Below, piece after piece: positions 46,485 through 59,525 of a DNA stretch of 64,000 bases (the first letter of the stretch is position 1; the number at the start of each line of letters is the position of its first letter). The stretch comes from Onchidella celtica (Eukaryota; Mollusca; Gastropoda; Systellommatophora; Onchidiidae): assembly GCA_963931925.1 (NCBI GenBank), contig OZ007571.1, positions 14,710,506-14,774,505 of the forward strand. Direction: 5' to 3'. The notes below the pieces were generated by a model, which saw nothing but the letters and a program-made list of their open reading frames with translations, had not been told where the DNA came from and ran no database searches. The translations under genes were made by a program, and so were the position numbers.

Positions 46485-47454
46485 ATCCCCCGCCTTTTCT
46501 GCTCCCCATTTTGAAAACTGACACGTGCTCTACAATTATTGGCCGTCTGGAGGGAGATTTGGGGGGAGGGTGTGGGTGGGATGGGTAAAAGCCAAATCAG
46601 AAGTCCCTAATTAAATTTACAGCAAATTTGAAATAAATGTAAAGAAAACAAGAGCTGGGATACATGAAATCTGCCATCTGGTCCTGTCAAGCAGACGCAT
46701 TACAGTGATCGCTCTAGCAGGACCAGGGAACAGGCAAGAATAAAGGCCGGCCATGTTTACCTAGTTAATACGAGCACTCAGCTGCAAAATGAGACCTCGC
46801 CATTCTCCCGTCTCCGCCATGTTTTGACTTTAACCACGAGATGTGGCATGGCTGAGAACGAAGTCTCAGATCTTGAAATGAAGGCTTTCCAGTAGGACAG
46901 ATTTTCTAAATGAATTCGCTTGATCATTGTAGTAAAAACACAGTTTCCACTTCTGAAGAGAGCAGCTGCACAGAAACTACCCCAAAAAAATGCCCCCTAC
47001 AGCTGTGAGCATGAATGAGGAGTAAATCTGACATTATTTATCCATTTATTTCGGATCAATGTTGTTGTGCCTCTTCACAGTGACCTAACGGTTTCTCGGG
47101 GCCCAGTGACTCTGGATTCAAAGGGCAAAATTAGAGAGCAGTTCACCAATAACGTGTATTCTGTGGTCTCCAGTTAAACGAATATTAATTTATTTATCTT
47201 CCTCACTGGTTCCACTGTTCCAATTAACCCGTCAATATGAAAGTGTTCGGCAGATCAACAATTTATGTTATGACATAGAAAACAAAGAATGCGACAACAA
47301 CAAAAACTGAGAACTGATGGCAGAAGAAAGTCATTGTTTGGGATCATATCCGTAATTTCCTCAACAAATCACATCTTGAATAACTTGAATCTGACAGGTC
47401 ATAATCTTTTTTTCTAACAAACAGTGGGGGCGGCAGGGTAAAAGATTCCCTTCA

Positions 47455-47965
47455 TTTAATAATAATAATAATAATGTATAGCATTTATATAGCGCATATC
47501 CATTTAAAATGCTCTATGCGCTTTACAGAAACAACATGTCAACCACAGAGCAGAATGGAGCTGCCTGCGAAGCGCTCAACATACTGCACTGCTTCTTTCT
47601 CTCTCCCTGTCTCGCTCACTCTCTCTCTCTATCTCAGAGCAAATTGTAACGCAGCCTGTTAGGCGCAGTTCACAACTCACATCAGTTCACACAACTCAAA
47701 TAATATTTGAATATTTAATAATAACAATATATATTTAATAATGAATAATAAATTCTGGCCGGGGGGGGGGGGTGATATGGATAAATTTTAATCTATTCAT
47801 TTCAATTTTGCCCGGGCAGCGGCCTTTCGGCCTGCTCTTTACGATTTCCAACTGCCAAGGTATCTTTAACGTGCGCAATGTGCACACGGGCCCTCCGATT
47901 TTTTTCGTCCTTATCCGAGAAGACTAGGTACTCGATCCTACCCCCCAATAGGACCAGGGACTTGA
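47455..47965 (+). mobile_element. Interspersed repeat of the marine-invertebrate 'AAT...TATATAGCGC' type
   Basis: It opens with (AAT)n, then GCATTTATATAGCGCATATC and TGCTCTATGCGCTTTACA. Near its right end it has GGTATCTTTAACGTGCGCAA, CACACGGG and a CGAGAAGACTAGGTACTCGA stretch. I know this combination as a widespread non-autonomous repeat in marine invertebrate genomes. The class is not certain. A CT patch, an AT-rich insert and poly-G (47761-47772) have grown inside. Confidence 0.6.
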
Positions 47966-48059
47966 AAATATGAGAAAAATCCAATTTCCAACATGCCTGC
48001 ACTGCCCGGTCCCAACATAAAATGACATAAAATGTCAAAATGATAAGGTTTGGTTGCTA

Positions 48060-48085
48060 TTGTTGTTGTTGTTGTTGTTGTTGTT
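48060..48085. repeat. (GTT)n microsatellite
   Basis: Pure GTT/TGT repeat of 26 bp. Confidence 0.95.
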
Positions 48086-48318
48086 ACTTAAAACATATAC
48101 AGCCATTTCATATTTTTACAGCACTGGACTATTTTCAAAACCTCATTAAAATGTTGCTACAAAACATGACAAAGGTGTTAATGCTAATGACAATGATATC
48201 GATGGCAATCACGGCAAATCATCTGGACACAGCTTTACCACTTACTCACACACATGCAGTCAGAATCGTACCAACAAAGACCAGGCGCAATAGCATTGAA
48301 CGAAGAGAACAAAAAAAA

Positions 48319-48350
48319 AGGGGGGGTGGGGGGGGGGGGGGGGTGGGGAC
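48319..48350. repeat. Poly-G tract
   Basis: Almost pure G with two T interruptions, so it can form a G-quadruplex on the plus strand. A second G run follows at about 48640-48660. Confidence 0.9.
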
Positions 48351-48740
48351 AAGCAAATGCCCTTTCCTTGAGGGCAGCGAGGACCTTCGATTGTGGCTGA
48401 CGGGAAACAGCTCGCCCTCCCAAGAGTGGCCCGACATTTAACTGCAAATGGTTGTAATAATTAGCAAATCGCTTCCGTTTTGCTGGAGTTTCTCTCTTTT
48501 GTCATGCCGCACGTTCCCGGCAATTTGCAGCATTCAGACTAGAGCGTTCCCCTGTTCTGAACGACCAGGCCCTCAGCTAATTCCATTTGAGAATGGTTGG
48601 AGCTAGGGGAAATTTTGCCCTTCCATTCTAATGGCTTTGGGGGGGGGGGGGGGGGGAGGGGACAGGCACAGGAGGAAATATGGACATGGTTAAAAAAATA
48701 ATAAAAACAAAACAAATTGACGATTTTTTTTTCGGGGGAA

Positions 48741-48783
48741 GGAGAGAGAGAGAGAGTGTGTGTGAGAGAGAGAAAGAGAAAGG

Positions 48784-48843
<60 letters not shown>

Positions 48844-48844
48844 G

Positions 48845-48934
<90 letters not shown>
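48741..48934. repeat. (GA)n microsatellite, about 190 bp
   Basis: The longest GA tract in the window, with a GT patch near the start and a GAGGGGGAGA break at about 48839-48848. The open frames through it are artefacts. Confidence 0.97.
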
Positions 48935-48938
<4 letters not shown>

Positions 48939-50599
48939 AAATCATTACTCAAAGCGAAGATGTCCCTGTCGGAGGAGAAAAAGTACGTGCAGTGAAAAGG
49001 TTGGCACCCAAAAAAGATTCAATATATAATTTGCCACTCTGGATTACAGATATGCTAAAGATGTATAACTTGGTTTCAGCTCTTGGTTTAGCAGTGTAAA
49101 CTGCTTAGTTCCATTATTTTACAGCTCCTCTCAGACGTCACCAATATCGTTGTTCCACCCTAAATCACTGCTGGTAATACAATACATAACTTTTCTCTGA
49201 TTCTGTTTTATCTCCATTGAAACCATGTGTTTGTGTTGTTTTTTTCCGGTTACGTCTCCATGCAATTATCATTTTAGCCACAGAACTGGTTTCTTTGTTT
49301 GTTTTTTTGCAATCTACACACTTTCAGATTTGGATTTGAATGAAAATGGTTCATCAATCAGGATGTACAACACAGCGTATATCGGGCTGACATGCAGTAA
49401 AACCAGATTCAAATCGATACAAAATCTTGCTTGAACAGACATATTATTTCATTCCTCGAGTCCATTCCACTTTACCGATGTAAATCAATGGGGCGTCTTA
49501 AGTTTGAATTATCAAAAATGTTCGCGATTCTCACCGAAAGTGTGATACATTAAAAAACATTCGGGTTTATTTAGAACAATCGATAGTCCACGAGGACCCA
49601 AGATGGAGCCAGTGTTAATTTTCCAAAGTATGTCAGAATGTGGGTCGGGGTTCTAGGCTTTGATCATAGGAAATCGCTGATGTAACGTGACCTGAACACA
49701 TTCACTGACCTGTTAATGGGTGGGGGGTTGGGAGGGGTGGGGGTGAGGGAAGGGGGGGGGGGCGTAGGCGGTGCATGTACAGAGTATCATGCACTAAGTA
49801 GCATCCGCTCACCAACATCGTCATACCTTTTCATGTCAGATTGGATTTTATGGCCAGGACATCTCAGGTTACATGACCAAAGATGGACAAATTTACGATT
49901 ATGTACGGGTGAAAATCACCATTACATGTATGTGTGTGCACGTAATTGTTTATGCACATGAAAGAAACGTGAAAATAATTCAACAAACAATCAGAAGAGA
50001 GGGAGGAGTTTCGGGGAGGACAGAGAGACAGACAGACAAAAAGAGAAAGGCACAGAGAGAGAGAGAGAGAGAGATGGGATGCTAGCATTCAGAAAAAAAG
50101 AATGTGGGTTCTGTGAAAGCAAAGGATCTTGTCAGGCTTTTCCTAGGAATTATTCAGAAATCTAGAATATAGGTTTGCTGGTGAGGTCTTGAAGGTGGCT
50201 AGTTGTTTCTGGCAAACTGAAAATCGGAGACAGCAGTAAGCAACTTATTGGGGGTTTTTGTTGTTGTTGTTGTTGTTGTTTTGAGCACGTTAATTTCAAC
50301 ATGTTGAAGCCAGTTTGACAGAGAGTATATCTCTGTAATTAGACTGGGCTTGCAATATAACGGGGTGTTTGTATGGGCATGTTTACAACACCCTTGGGGG
50401 ACACCAGACTTTATGTATCAAACCCCCCACACCCTGTAATTGTATTATCAAACCCCATCTTACAAACCCCCCGCTGTTTGTTAAACACAGCATGCAGTAT
50501 GACATTTATTCGACGAGAAAGCAAATTCTCTCTCAATACAGAATGCCTCCATAAAAAGTAGTAGAAGTCTAACGTTTCGCGTGTGCGTCTGTAAAGTCT

Positions 50600-50890
50600 A
50601 GATCACTTGCGTTTTCCACTGGCTGTCTATCCGCCAGACCTTTCAGAATGTCGTCCGGACTGCCCCCTACTGTACTGATGGACAGATTAATTGGCTACTC
50701 TCACAGTCAGGGGGTGGGGCGAAGTGACAGGCGGCTCGGAGCGCTAATGACTGAACTCACTCAGTGCTTCCACCTCGGCCGTGTGAGTCGGCACTGGAGC
50801 TGACGGTTGAGCAATTAACCTAATGGTTACAGAATGTGACATATGGCTGGCTGTCAGCTGAAATAAGACCGGGAGGGGAGAGGGTGGCAG
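50600..50890. promoter_or_regulatory. Candidate regulatory block with a CTCF-like word
   Basis: About 290 bp of balanced complexity include ACAGTAGGGGGCAG on the minus strand (about 50658-50672), which fits the CTCF core except for its first base, and GAGCAATTAACCTAATGG. The call is by texture and motif only. Confidence 0.2.
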
Positions 50891-52225
50891 GATAGGAGTA
50901 CATTCTGTTTTTCAAAGTCTATCCAACAAGGTCGACTACAATCTAAGCCACATGCACTGGGTTCGACAACCAATACTAGTATGGAATTTTCAGTTCGTTA
51001 TATTTTTGTTCAGATTGTCTCCTCCCCCCAACCCCTAACCTCACTGTCCCAACACGTTGGGTCCTTGTTCACCTCGGCGAAAAGCATACGGCATAATACA
51101 ACAGTAAGACCAATGTACAGTTCACGCACAGAAGAAATCCCTTCGCAAAAGGTACAGGTCGAGTTGGGAAATTCATGCCAGTCAGTTCCCATTATAAACC
51201 CTCACCAAATATTTAATTTTCTTCTTTTCAAATGCCGTTGTTATAATGCAGATGAGTAGCCTTGGAATGAAAACAGGGTCCCTTAATGTCTGACAAAGGC
51301 ACCAATGGGCAACTTTCGGAAATGAAACAGTCAGTTCCGCTGTAAGTGAAATCTGACTATTTTTCAGAAACAAATAGACCCAAAAAAAATTTTTAAAAAT
51401 GTGTTTATCAGTGCATAGGTCTGAACCTTACTGATGTATTCGTCGTCATCGTGAATATCCGCCTTCAAAGCCACAGTGGTTGGGACCTTTGCAAATTAAA
51501 ATAAATGTATAACACGCAAAAAGAAATAAATAGACGCAAAAAGAACGAGTTATCAAAAAGGCAGACTGCTGATAAACCTCTCTCTCTCCATAGCCCTCCC
51601 TTGCATTCTGCAGTCCCTGTATATTCCATCGAAATCAATGTTGACCAATTTTTATCTGTTCCACAAACATCAATGTTTAACTCGAACCGACCTAAGACGC
51701 GGAAGCTCAGTGCAACAGCACGCGTTATTACCGACAAGCGCAACCATTTCGAATAAAATAAACGATATTATCGCACTTTCCCCATTCTGCAGTAACACAC
51801 TAACAACGACAGCCAAAGTTCAGTTTGGTGCATGTCAATTAGTCCAGACGTCTCCTGGCTGAGTCATTAAAACAGCAGGAGGTCTGACCCCCTGATACAG
51901 GCACTGAGCACGTATTTTCTTCAAGCTGTCTGAGATGACATAAAACGCTTTTTGTTCTCCACGGGCTTTCAAAACATTCATCAAAATGTGCATCCCTGAT
52001 ATCTTTTCCCAATGGGTAAATATCCCCATAAAATCGCAGAACCGTGACCATAAAAGCACATTTGTGTATGTAATCATTATGCATTATATTATATCTCTAT
52101 GTATTCATAACCAACTCTGGTGCGTATGTTTTATTTAGTTATACCTGATGTTCTTGATGCTTATGGTGTTGGTGTTCATCCAAAGATTTTCTCTTAACCC
52201 TAAAGATCTGAGCGTAGCTATAGAC

Positions 52226-52478
52226 CAGCGCTTCTCAATCTTCTTTGGTCCACGCTCCACTTCAGCTCCCCCCCCCCCCCCCAACCGCCCAACAGAAAAA
52301 AACGTCCACCACACCATGATCAGACAAAGTCAGTATACAGTGTATATAAAAAGTTCACTAATACAGTTAAGTCAAATTACCACTACGAAATTAAGATTTC
52401 TACGAAAAATCACTGCATTCCATTCTGAAGTCCCATGCCCAGCCAAAATATTGCCAGGCCCCTCCTTGAGAAACACTG
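52226..52478. mobile_element. hAT-type miniature element, 253 bp
   Basis: The left end is CAGCGCTTCTCAATC and the right end, reverse-complemented, CAGTGTTTCTCAAGG. Flanking 8-bp repeats are CTATAGAC (52218-52225) and CTTTAGAC (52479-52486), one mismatch. An 18-bp C homopolymer lies inside. The termini match those of the element at 5283-5472, so the two may have used the same transposase. Confidence 0.88.
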
Positions 52479-54005
52479 CTTTAGACAGTATTTCAATTTC
52501 TGTTTGTTTCAACTATGCAGTCACCTGTAAACAACCACCTTGACTGTCCATACCATAGTCAATAATTATTTCCCACTTCTCACCTTACCAGCGACAAAAA
52601 AGTGAAATTTGGTGATGGCTTTAATTCATTCATCTCTGTAACTACTGTAATTGAGCGACTCGGCACCTGTCCAGCTTTAAAAATCACCAGTTCTGTCATC
52701 CACGTCGATCTTCAATTCAAGCTTTCGTACTTCAGTAAATATTAGAGTTGTATTTCGCCACACAGCCATTCTGTGAGCAGCAAAGAGCATTAAAAAAATA
52801 TTTTACAGGTCAGAAATTCCTCTATTCATATCAGTACAGTAGCAATCCTGATTGGCGTAAAATAAAATGGTTCAAGCAAAAACCAACAACAACAACAACA
52901 AATTAATGGAAAGCCAGTTAGATAAACAATTATAGTTGATATCTGCGATAATTTAATCATAATCACGTCAATTGATGCATTTTATCACAGACAAGGGAGA
53001 CCCTTACATCTCCATGCCTACAAAGTTTATTTATTTATTTGTTTGTCTATTTAGGATTTCTTTTTCTTTGGGGGGGGGGGGGTATATACAAATGTCGCTG
53101 GCCCCTCCGTGCTCGAAGCCAAAACCATGTTTTAAATGATACAAATAATGCCAATATGGAAACTCCAACAACAGCAATAGACAGATGGAAAGAAGTGGGG
53201 GATGGAAAGGAAGAAAAGAAAGTTCTATGAGAAATTACAAAGGTAGCTTTCTCCCTTTCTTTTTTTTTTTTTTCCCTTTTTCTTGTTTCTTCTTCTTTTT
53301 TTAACACGACCAGGGACATATTTCCTCGTGCTACTCCGGTTTGATGGATGGAGCCAATCAAAAGCTATCATAAGCAGACGATAAGCAGATCTAGCCAATG
53401 GGAAACACGTGTTCCATTGACAGGGCTGGCTGCTCCGTGACACCGAGGAGCTCATCACGGGATACAACTGTCCATCTCACAAAAGCTCGTGAGCTCTTCA
53501 TCCTCATGGTGAGCAGATCTAACATCGTTGGCCTGATGGGGAAAATACAGAGCCACTTCTCCAGTTTAAATAACACTAGGAATCCCCACACTGATGCCGT
53601 CAAACACAGGCGCCGAGTCTTAGCACTGCATCTGAGAAAAGCCAAATGTCTCTGCATCTTTAGGTCTTGGCTCTTTGCGGTGATACCTATCGTTACCAAT
53701 TTCACCACCAACACCATAATCCCTGTTATAATATTCGCGCTCATATTTTAACAAAGGCTGTTGTTATAAGTACGTACGTACCCCAAGCGTTTTGCGCTAA
53801 AGGCGTGTACGTAAACGTACTTTCCCAACCCCTTCCTTATTCTCAAACCTAAATCTTATCTTAGCCCCCCCTTCCCTTTCAACCAAACAACAGGGAGGAA
53901 AACATAAAATCTGAAAGAATAATTAATTAAGGCTGTTGTCAAGGAGCATTTCGGGGGGAGCTCTGTCACAAAAGGCTTTATTTTAAAATACGTACCCCTA
54001 GCGCA

Positions 54006-54008
<3 letters not shown>

Positions 54009-54036
<28 letters not shown>
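54009..54036. repeat. (CA)n microsatellite
   Basis: Pure CA repeat of about 28 bp, which reads CVCVCV on the minus strand. Confidence 0.95.
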
Positions 54037-55550
54037 ACTTTGGGGGACGTGCGGGGAACGTGCGCACTTGCAACAGCATCCTTTAACAAAACATTTTTTA
54101 GGGAAGACTGAGTGATATCTATCGTCGACACCTTTACCACCACCCTCATAAGCGTCATAATAATATTCGCGATCATATGTAACAAAAATCTTACAGGAAG
54201 ACTGGTCTACTCGCGCTCCATCACTAGAAAAAGTACGAACAAAGAGAACGAAAGTTATTGTGGGGTGTGTGACCCCAAATGTAATCATAGACCAATCGTT
54301 GGCTGAACGCTTGACCAGCTGCGCAACTGCACCATTCTAACACATCACACCCTTATCACCACCATTTCTATTATCACCATTTTTATCTTATATTGTCAAA
54401 ATAACTAGTCCTATCTCTTCTGCTATACATTATATTATGGGAATTATTTATTTTATCTCTTATTGTGTATTAAAAATGTTCACACGTGGTGTGCACGTTT
54501 GTCCTCGTAGCGTGCGTTACCGAGACATCTACATCAATCCTCGTTACAGGAAATGAATTATTCACTTCTATCCTGCAGTGGTAAAGCCTTTTGTTGTCAT
54601 TATTATGATTATTAATATTATTATTACAAAAAATCTTCGTTTTCCAACCTGTTTCCAAGCGTTTGATGGCAAATAAATGAATTATACCATATCCTTATTC
54701 AACACCGGGACTATGTGGAGTGCTACCGTATCCATTCGTATGTTTAATTACTTCCTTTACCCCATAGAAAAGACAAGCAACAAGCGGTCAACGGGCCACC
54801 CGTACGCCCAAATCCGAAACTCAGACAAGATATAAAAAAGGGCTAAGAGCTAGTGAGGTTTTTTTTGTTTTTTTCAAAGGCGTTAAGAAATATTACGTAA
54901 ATGCCCAGAAAGGTAGTATTTTCAAATGACTTATTTTTTCAAAGTCTGGCTGGGATACACTGTTATTAATGTACCGTGCTCGTCTGTGGTCTGTCATGTA
55001 CTTAGAAAACCAATAGGGAAAAAAAAGCAGTTTAGGTGGAAACTTAATATGAGTCTGTGTCGGGCCAATGGAAAAGAGACAAACAAACAACAGACCGTCC
55101 ACACATACAACCTGAACACTTTCACTGACAATGACGACTAGATCACACACAAACGTTGCCACGTCAAATGACGCAAAAAGCCATTAGCTGACCGAGTGAA
55201 GAGGCGTGTACACGTATTTTGTTCCTTTCCACATCGGAAGCGCTGTCCAGCCGGGCCATCTCTCGCTCCGTTACTTAAGGTATCACGGCTGCTATGTCTG
55301 GTGCCCGACAGATACTGGATGTCTGTTTGCTTTGTCAAAGATTTTGGTCACAGTCTGGTGCAGTGGCAGCTAATGTAGAGAGAAATATCGTGTAGTGCCT
55401 GACTGACAATTGTTCAGTTAAACTATGGTGACAAGAAAAAGTGATACGTCGCAAAGCTTCGCGTACGAAATAACACACAAACGATACAATAAAACGTAAA
55501 GAAAGAGGCAGGAGAAATCAAGCTTTCGTTCACAGTGGCATAGAATTTGG

Positions 55551-55737
55551 ATAAGTATTCAAAAACATATACATGAAATAGATCTACCAAGTATTCAAAA
55601 ACATACAAATGAAATACCAAGCATTCAAAAACAAACAAATGAAATACCAAGCATTCAAAAACAAACAAATGAAATACCAAGCATTCAAAAACAAACAAAT
55701 GAAATACCAAGCATTCAAAAACAAACAAATGAAATAC
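55551..55737. repeat. 30-bp tandem repeat, about six units
   Basis: The unit is CCAAGCATTCAAAAACAAAC plus AAATGAAATA. The four right-hand units are nearly identical and the left two diverge (GTATTC, ACATAC/ACATAT). Because the period is a multiple of three, frames on both strands stay open (KYQAFKNKQM and FVFECLVFHL). Confidence 0.95.
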
Positions 55738-56769
55738 AGCTTTTCTTATATCAAATACAAAATAATGTTCGACAATAGCACCAAGGAATTAACACAGAGG
55801 CGGCAGCAAAGCTAAATCATGTGAGAATAATAAGGTTAAAAAACGCCGGCAAATGGCCACAACTGTTATAGTTTGGAATGAAGTTTCCACCATTATCAGA
55901 GAATCGGACAAGCTAAAAGTATTGTGGATCCTGTAGTTGTCTGTGCTACTTCCACCTTATGTTTAGACAAGAGAAAAAGATTTGATGATGCCAAGGTTTT
56001 AGCGATTGGGCACTGGCCTGTTCCAACATCGTCACTGTCGTCGATCCTGCTATCATCATCGCTTCAGCTGCTGTAACGGCGGCTGCCGACGCTGAAAAGC
56101 TATTAGTCGGCGTAGTGATGAGTAGCCCTGGTTTCCTTCAAGCAGATTTCTCCTTTTGCCTAGTCGGGAAGGCCGGGTCATAAAAGGTTTTCCGCTGCTG
56201 CCCGAGAGGACAGACTAACAATGTGTAACTCTACCCAGTCTCTCCTCCTCTCATTTCCTCTTCATTCATTCATTCCCCTCCCAGTTTCCCCTTCCCTCCA
56301 TCTCCATCGCCATTCCTCTCCCTCTCTTCCTTCGTCTCTGTCTGTCTTTCTCTCTGGAAGCAGCCTCAACCTTCAGATCGATAGACAAACGCAGAAGCTG
56401 TTGTCTGGGACTTGCCAGGCTCCCTATGATTTATGTCCGGCACGGCTTTTGTCTTCCGCCATACAGGTCCGTCCGATTTTTTTTTAACATTCATCAGGGT
56501 CTCGGTGGCCGTAGGGAACCACGGCGGTAATAACATTCATCGCTGCGGTCGTCAGGCACAATGACATTGTCGTCATCACCACCATCATCATCATAATCGA
56601 AGCCGGTGACTAATTATCAACGCCCTCGGGCCATCATTGCTACTGTCGCCATAATCAATCACAGAAGAAACGAAAACGCGTGAATCAGTGTTATCAAACG
56701 GATCACAATGCTTTCAGTATGAACAACTATCATTACACATCAGTTATCATACGAATGTGCGGGGGAGGG

Positions 56770-56772
<3 letters not shown>

Positions 56773-56827
<55 letters not shown>

Positions 56828-57125
56828 AGAGAGAGAGAGAGAAGGAGAGAGAGAGATAAAGAGACGGGAAAAGGGAGAAAAGACAGAGAGAAAGAGAAAG
56901 GGGAAGAAAGAAAGAGAAAGAGGACGAAAGAGGGAGAGACAGAAGAGAGAAAGGAAGAAAGAGCGCGACAGAGAAAGAGACAGAAAGAGGGAAAGAGAGT
57001 GAAAAAAACAACAAGAGAGAGAGAGAAGGGGGGGAGAGACGGGGGAGGGAAGTGAAATGGCGGAGAGAAGAGGAAGGGGCGGGGAGAGAGAGAGAGACAG
57101 AGAGACAGAGAGAGGGAAGGAGAGA
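56773..57125. repeat. GA-rich purine tract
   Basis: About 350 bp are almost entirely A and G on the plus strand, starting as pure GA (56773-56822) and becoming a mixed GAAA/GGGA/GACA purine sequence. The open frames through it are low-complexity artefacts. Confidence 0.95.
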
Positions 57126-57745
57126 GGGAAAATTGGTTTACAAGCGGCATTCACGTTACAAACAGATATTTGCTCAACACAACAGCGACTACGTGACTCC
57201 AGCCACAACAAAAAATAGCCATTCTGACAAGTAAACGTAAAACACAAAGGCCTCGCTTGGTAATTATCGTTCTTAGTCCATTCAGAAGTTACAGTTCTTG
57301 TCTGCACAAAATCAAGCAGTCAAGCATCTAAAAAAAATTAGGACCTCCAAAAAATTATATTATGGGCAGTACCAAGGGAAAATAACTGACACTTCATTTC
57401 TTCAGCAACAGCAACACGTTCATTCAGTGTTCCATGGGAAGATGTTCGGAATAATTAATATTAATCTTGCAAAGTTAATCTGTGAGACAAAATAACACAC
57501 ACGAGTATCACACGACTGCAATTGAAGTAAAAACTAAAGAGTGTCTTTTCATTGCTTTTTGTCCGTACACTCATGCCAACTATCCTACACTTTACTGGAG
57601 TCCATTTGAAATGCCACACCTTCAATCATTTTTTTTCTTTGTTCATGATTTCTCTAGGAAAACAGCATAAATTATAAACTAATAGAAAACCCAAAATAAG
57701 AGTCATGGCCATTGAAACCAGTAGCTGAGCTTGACTTCAACGGAA

Positions 57746-58200
57746 CTTAAATTTTAGGAAGCGCATATCCGTACAATGCACACAATTAGATGACGTAGAA
57801 CACACACCGGAATACTATATTACTGACTTTGTTAATTTGTATAGTTTTTAAAAATATGAATCGGCTTAGTAGCAAAACAATCCGACTTCTGCTTGGAGAT
57901 TGCGTGATCTGCGCTAATAAAATACTTGAGTGTACGTCGATCACCAATGGCTACCCCTAACCCTTTTTCGCCTGATTAGTCAATCTAACTACCGCCCATT
58001 GATACAAACTGACTAGACCCTCACGCCCCCAGCTCCATCTGACTATTCCATGTGTTGTCGCTTTAAATTCGTGAACACCATTATCAAGTTTTGTTTCAAC
58101 AAACCTTCACCAGTCGCGCTTTTTGGTAAACATGTTGTACGGATATGCAATGTCCATATCCGTACAACATGTGCGGATATACACTTCCTAAATTTTAAAG
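57746..58200. mobile_element. Candidate inverted-repeat element, 455 bp
   Basis: The left end CTTAAATTTTAGGAAGCGCA matches, inverted, the right end (reverse complement CTTTAAAATTTAGGAAGTGT), and similarity continues through ATATCCGTACA. A perfect hairpin with 18-bp arms (58130-58147 and 58155-58172) lies near the right end and reuses the ATATCCGTACA word. I see no target duplication, so the boundaries are approximate. Confidence 0.55.
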
Positions 58201-59065
58201 GTAAATGTTGTAATTTTTTTTTTTTAATATTTCGCAAACAAACACTTTTTCCATTTTCTTCCCGTTATTTTCATTACCCCGGAGGAAGAAAGGAAGAAAG
58301 GATGAAGCCGGAATCGAAATTCAACTTATTTCAAGCTCTGTTTACAAAATAATTTATCGTTTTATCATTTTCCATTTACGCCAAAATTACCGCGTTATAA
58401 CGCTTCATTACACAGATTTCCGCTGCCATTTCAACCATGCAAGCCTCATTATCGTGCTCTGTTGAACCCAGCTTGCTTGGATTAGGACAGTTTACCACTC
58501 ATTTTTAACAATTTCTTCCTCTATCACGCAAGGGTTGGTTTGTTTTGGTTTTTTTAAAGGCGGCTTCTCACAGCCGTTATTACGCGAGTTTTGTTGATGT
58601 TTGTGATTTTCTCTACTCTACCTACGTGTTGCCTTAGTACATGGGGCGGTACAAGAATCTGTTCGTTCATTTGTTTGTTTGTTTTTGAAGGCAGTGCAAG
58701 AAATTTTTTTGTTTGTTTTTTGTTTTGTTTTTGAAGATAATTTCAAGATTCGGTATCGATAACTTGACCGAGGCCATGAAACATCAACACGCAAATTTTG
58801 GGGGTTTCAATTTGAGTCTGAGATTGCAGAAAGCACGAGCGACGCGATAATGGTCATACTGTGCAAGATAAGAAGCAAGACGTCAAACAGAATCTAACAG
58901 AATAATAGGACAGACAGAGACCCAAAGTGCCCACCAACTACCCGCGCAAACTTTTGATGTGATCATTGTTGATTTTCAGACACGTTTTATCATTATTTAC
59001 CTGAGAAAGGCATAGCGGTCAGGTAGATAATATCTTTCACTTCTCGTGTTTCTTTGTTCTGCTTT

Positions 59066-59116
59066 GTGTGTGTGTGTGTGTGTGTGTGTGTAACTATGTG
59101 TATGTGTGTGTGTGTA
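59066..59116. repeat. (TG)n microsatellite
   Basis: About 50 bp of TG/TGTA repeat, interrupted by AACTATG. Confidence 0.95.
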
Positions 59117-59304
59117 AATTCCCATCGATTCTGATCTGAACTTACTAGGTTGTTTGAAATTCTCTTCATGTAGGATTTCTACAAACATTAACACCTAATT
59201 TGTTTCAAACTGCTCAGCATGGGATTTCTGCACACAATCATGTTGGCCAATCATGTGGCACCTTGGTAGAAACCAACGAATATATCGAGGGATATTTACG
59301 CAAT

Positions 59305-59525
59305 ATTTTGCCGATTTTGAGGTTTTGTCATGAAAGTGGTTCTCTCACTCCTAATTTCATCAAGTCTATCAGTGTCATTCCAATCAGTTAAAAACTTTTC
59401 GAGATATGTGTTTGCGACGTAATGTTTTTAGGCCTTTTAGCCCTTTTGCCGACCAAACTTCAATCCTCATTTTCTCGAAAAGGCAAAAATGCACATGCAA
59501 CAATGTACGGCAAATACCCAACGAT
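59305..59525 (+). repeat. Dispersed 220-bp repeat, copy 2
   Basis: Partner of 12845-13064, same orientation and full-length colinear match. The flanks outside the aligned block do not match. Confidence 0.9.
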
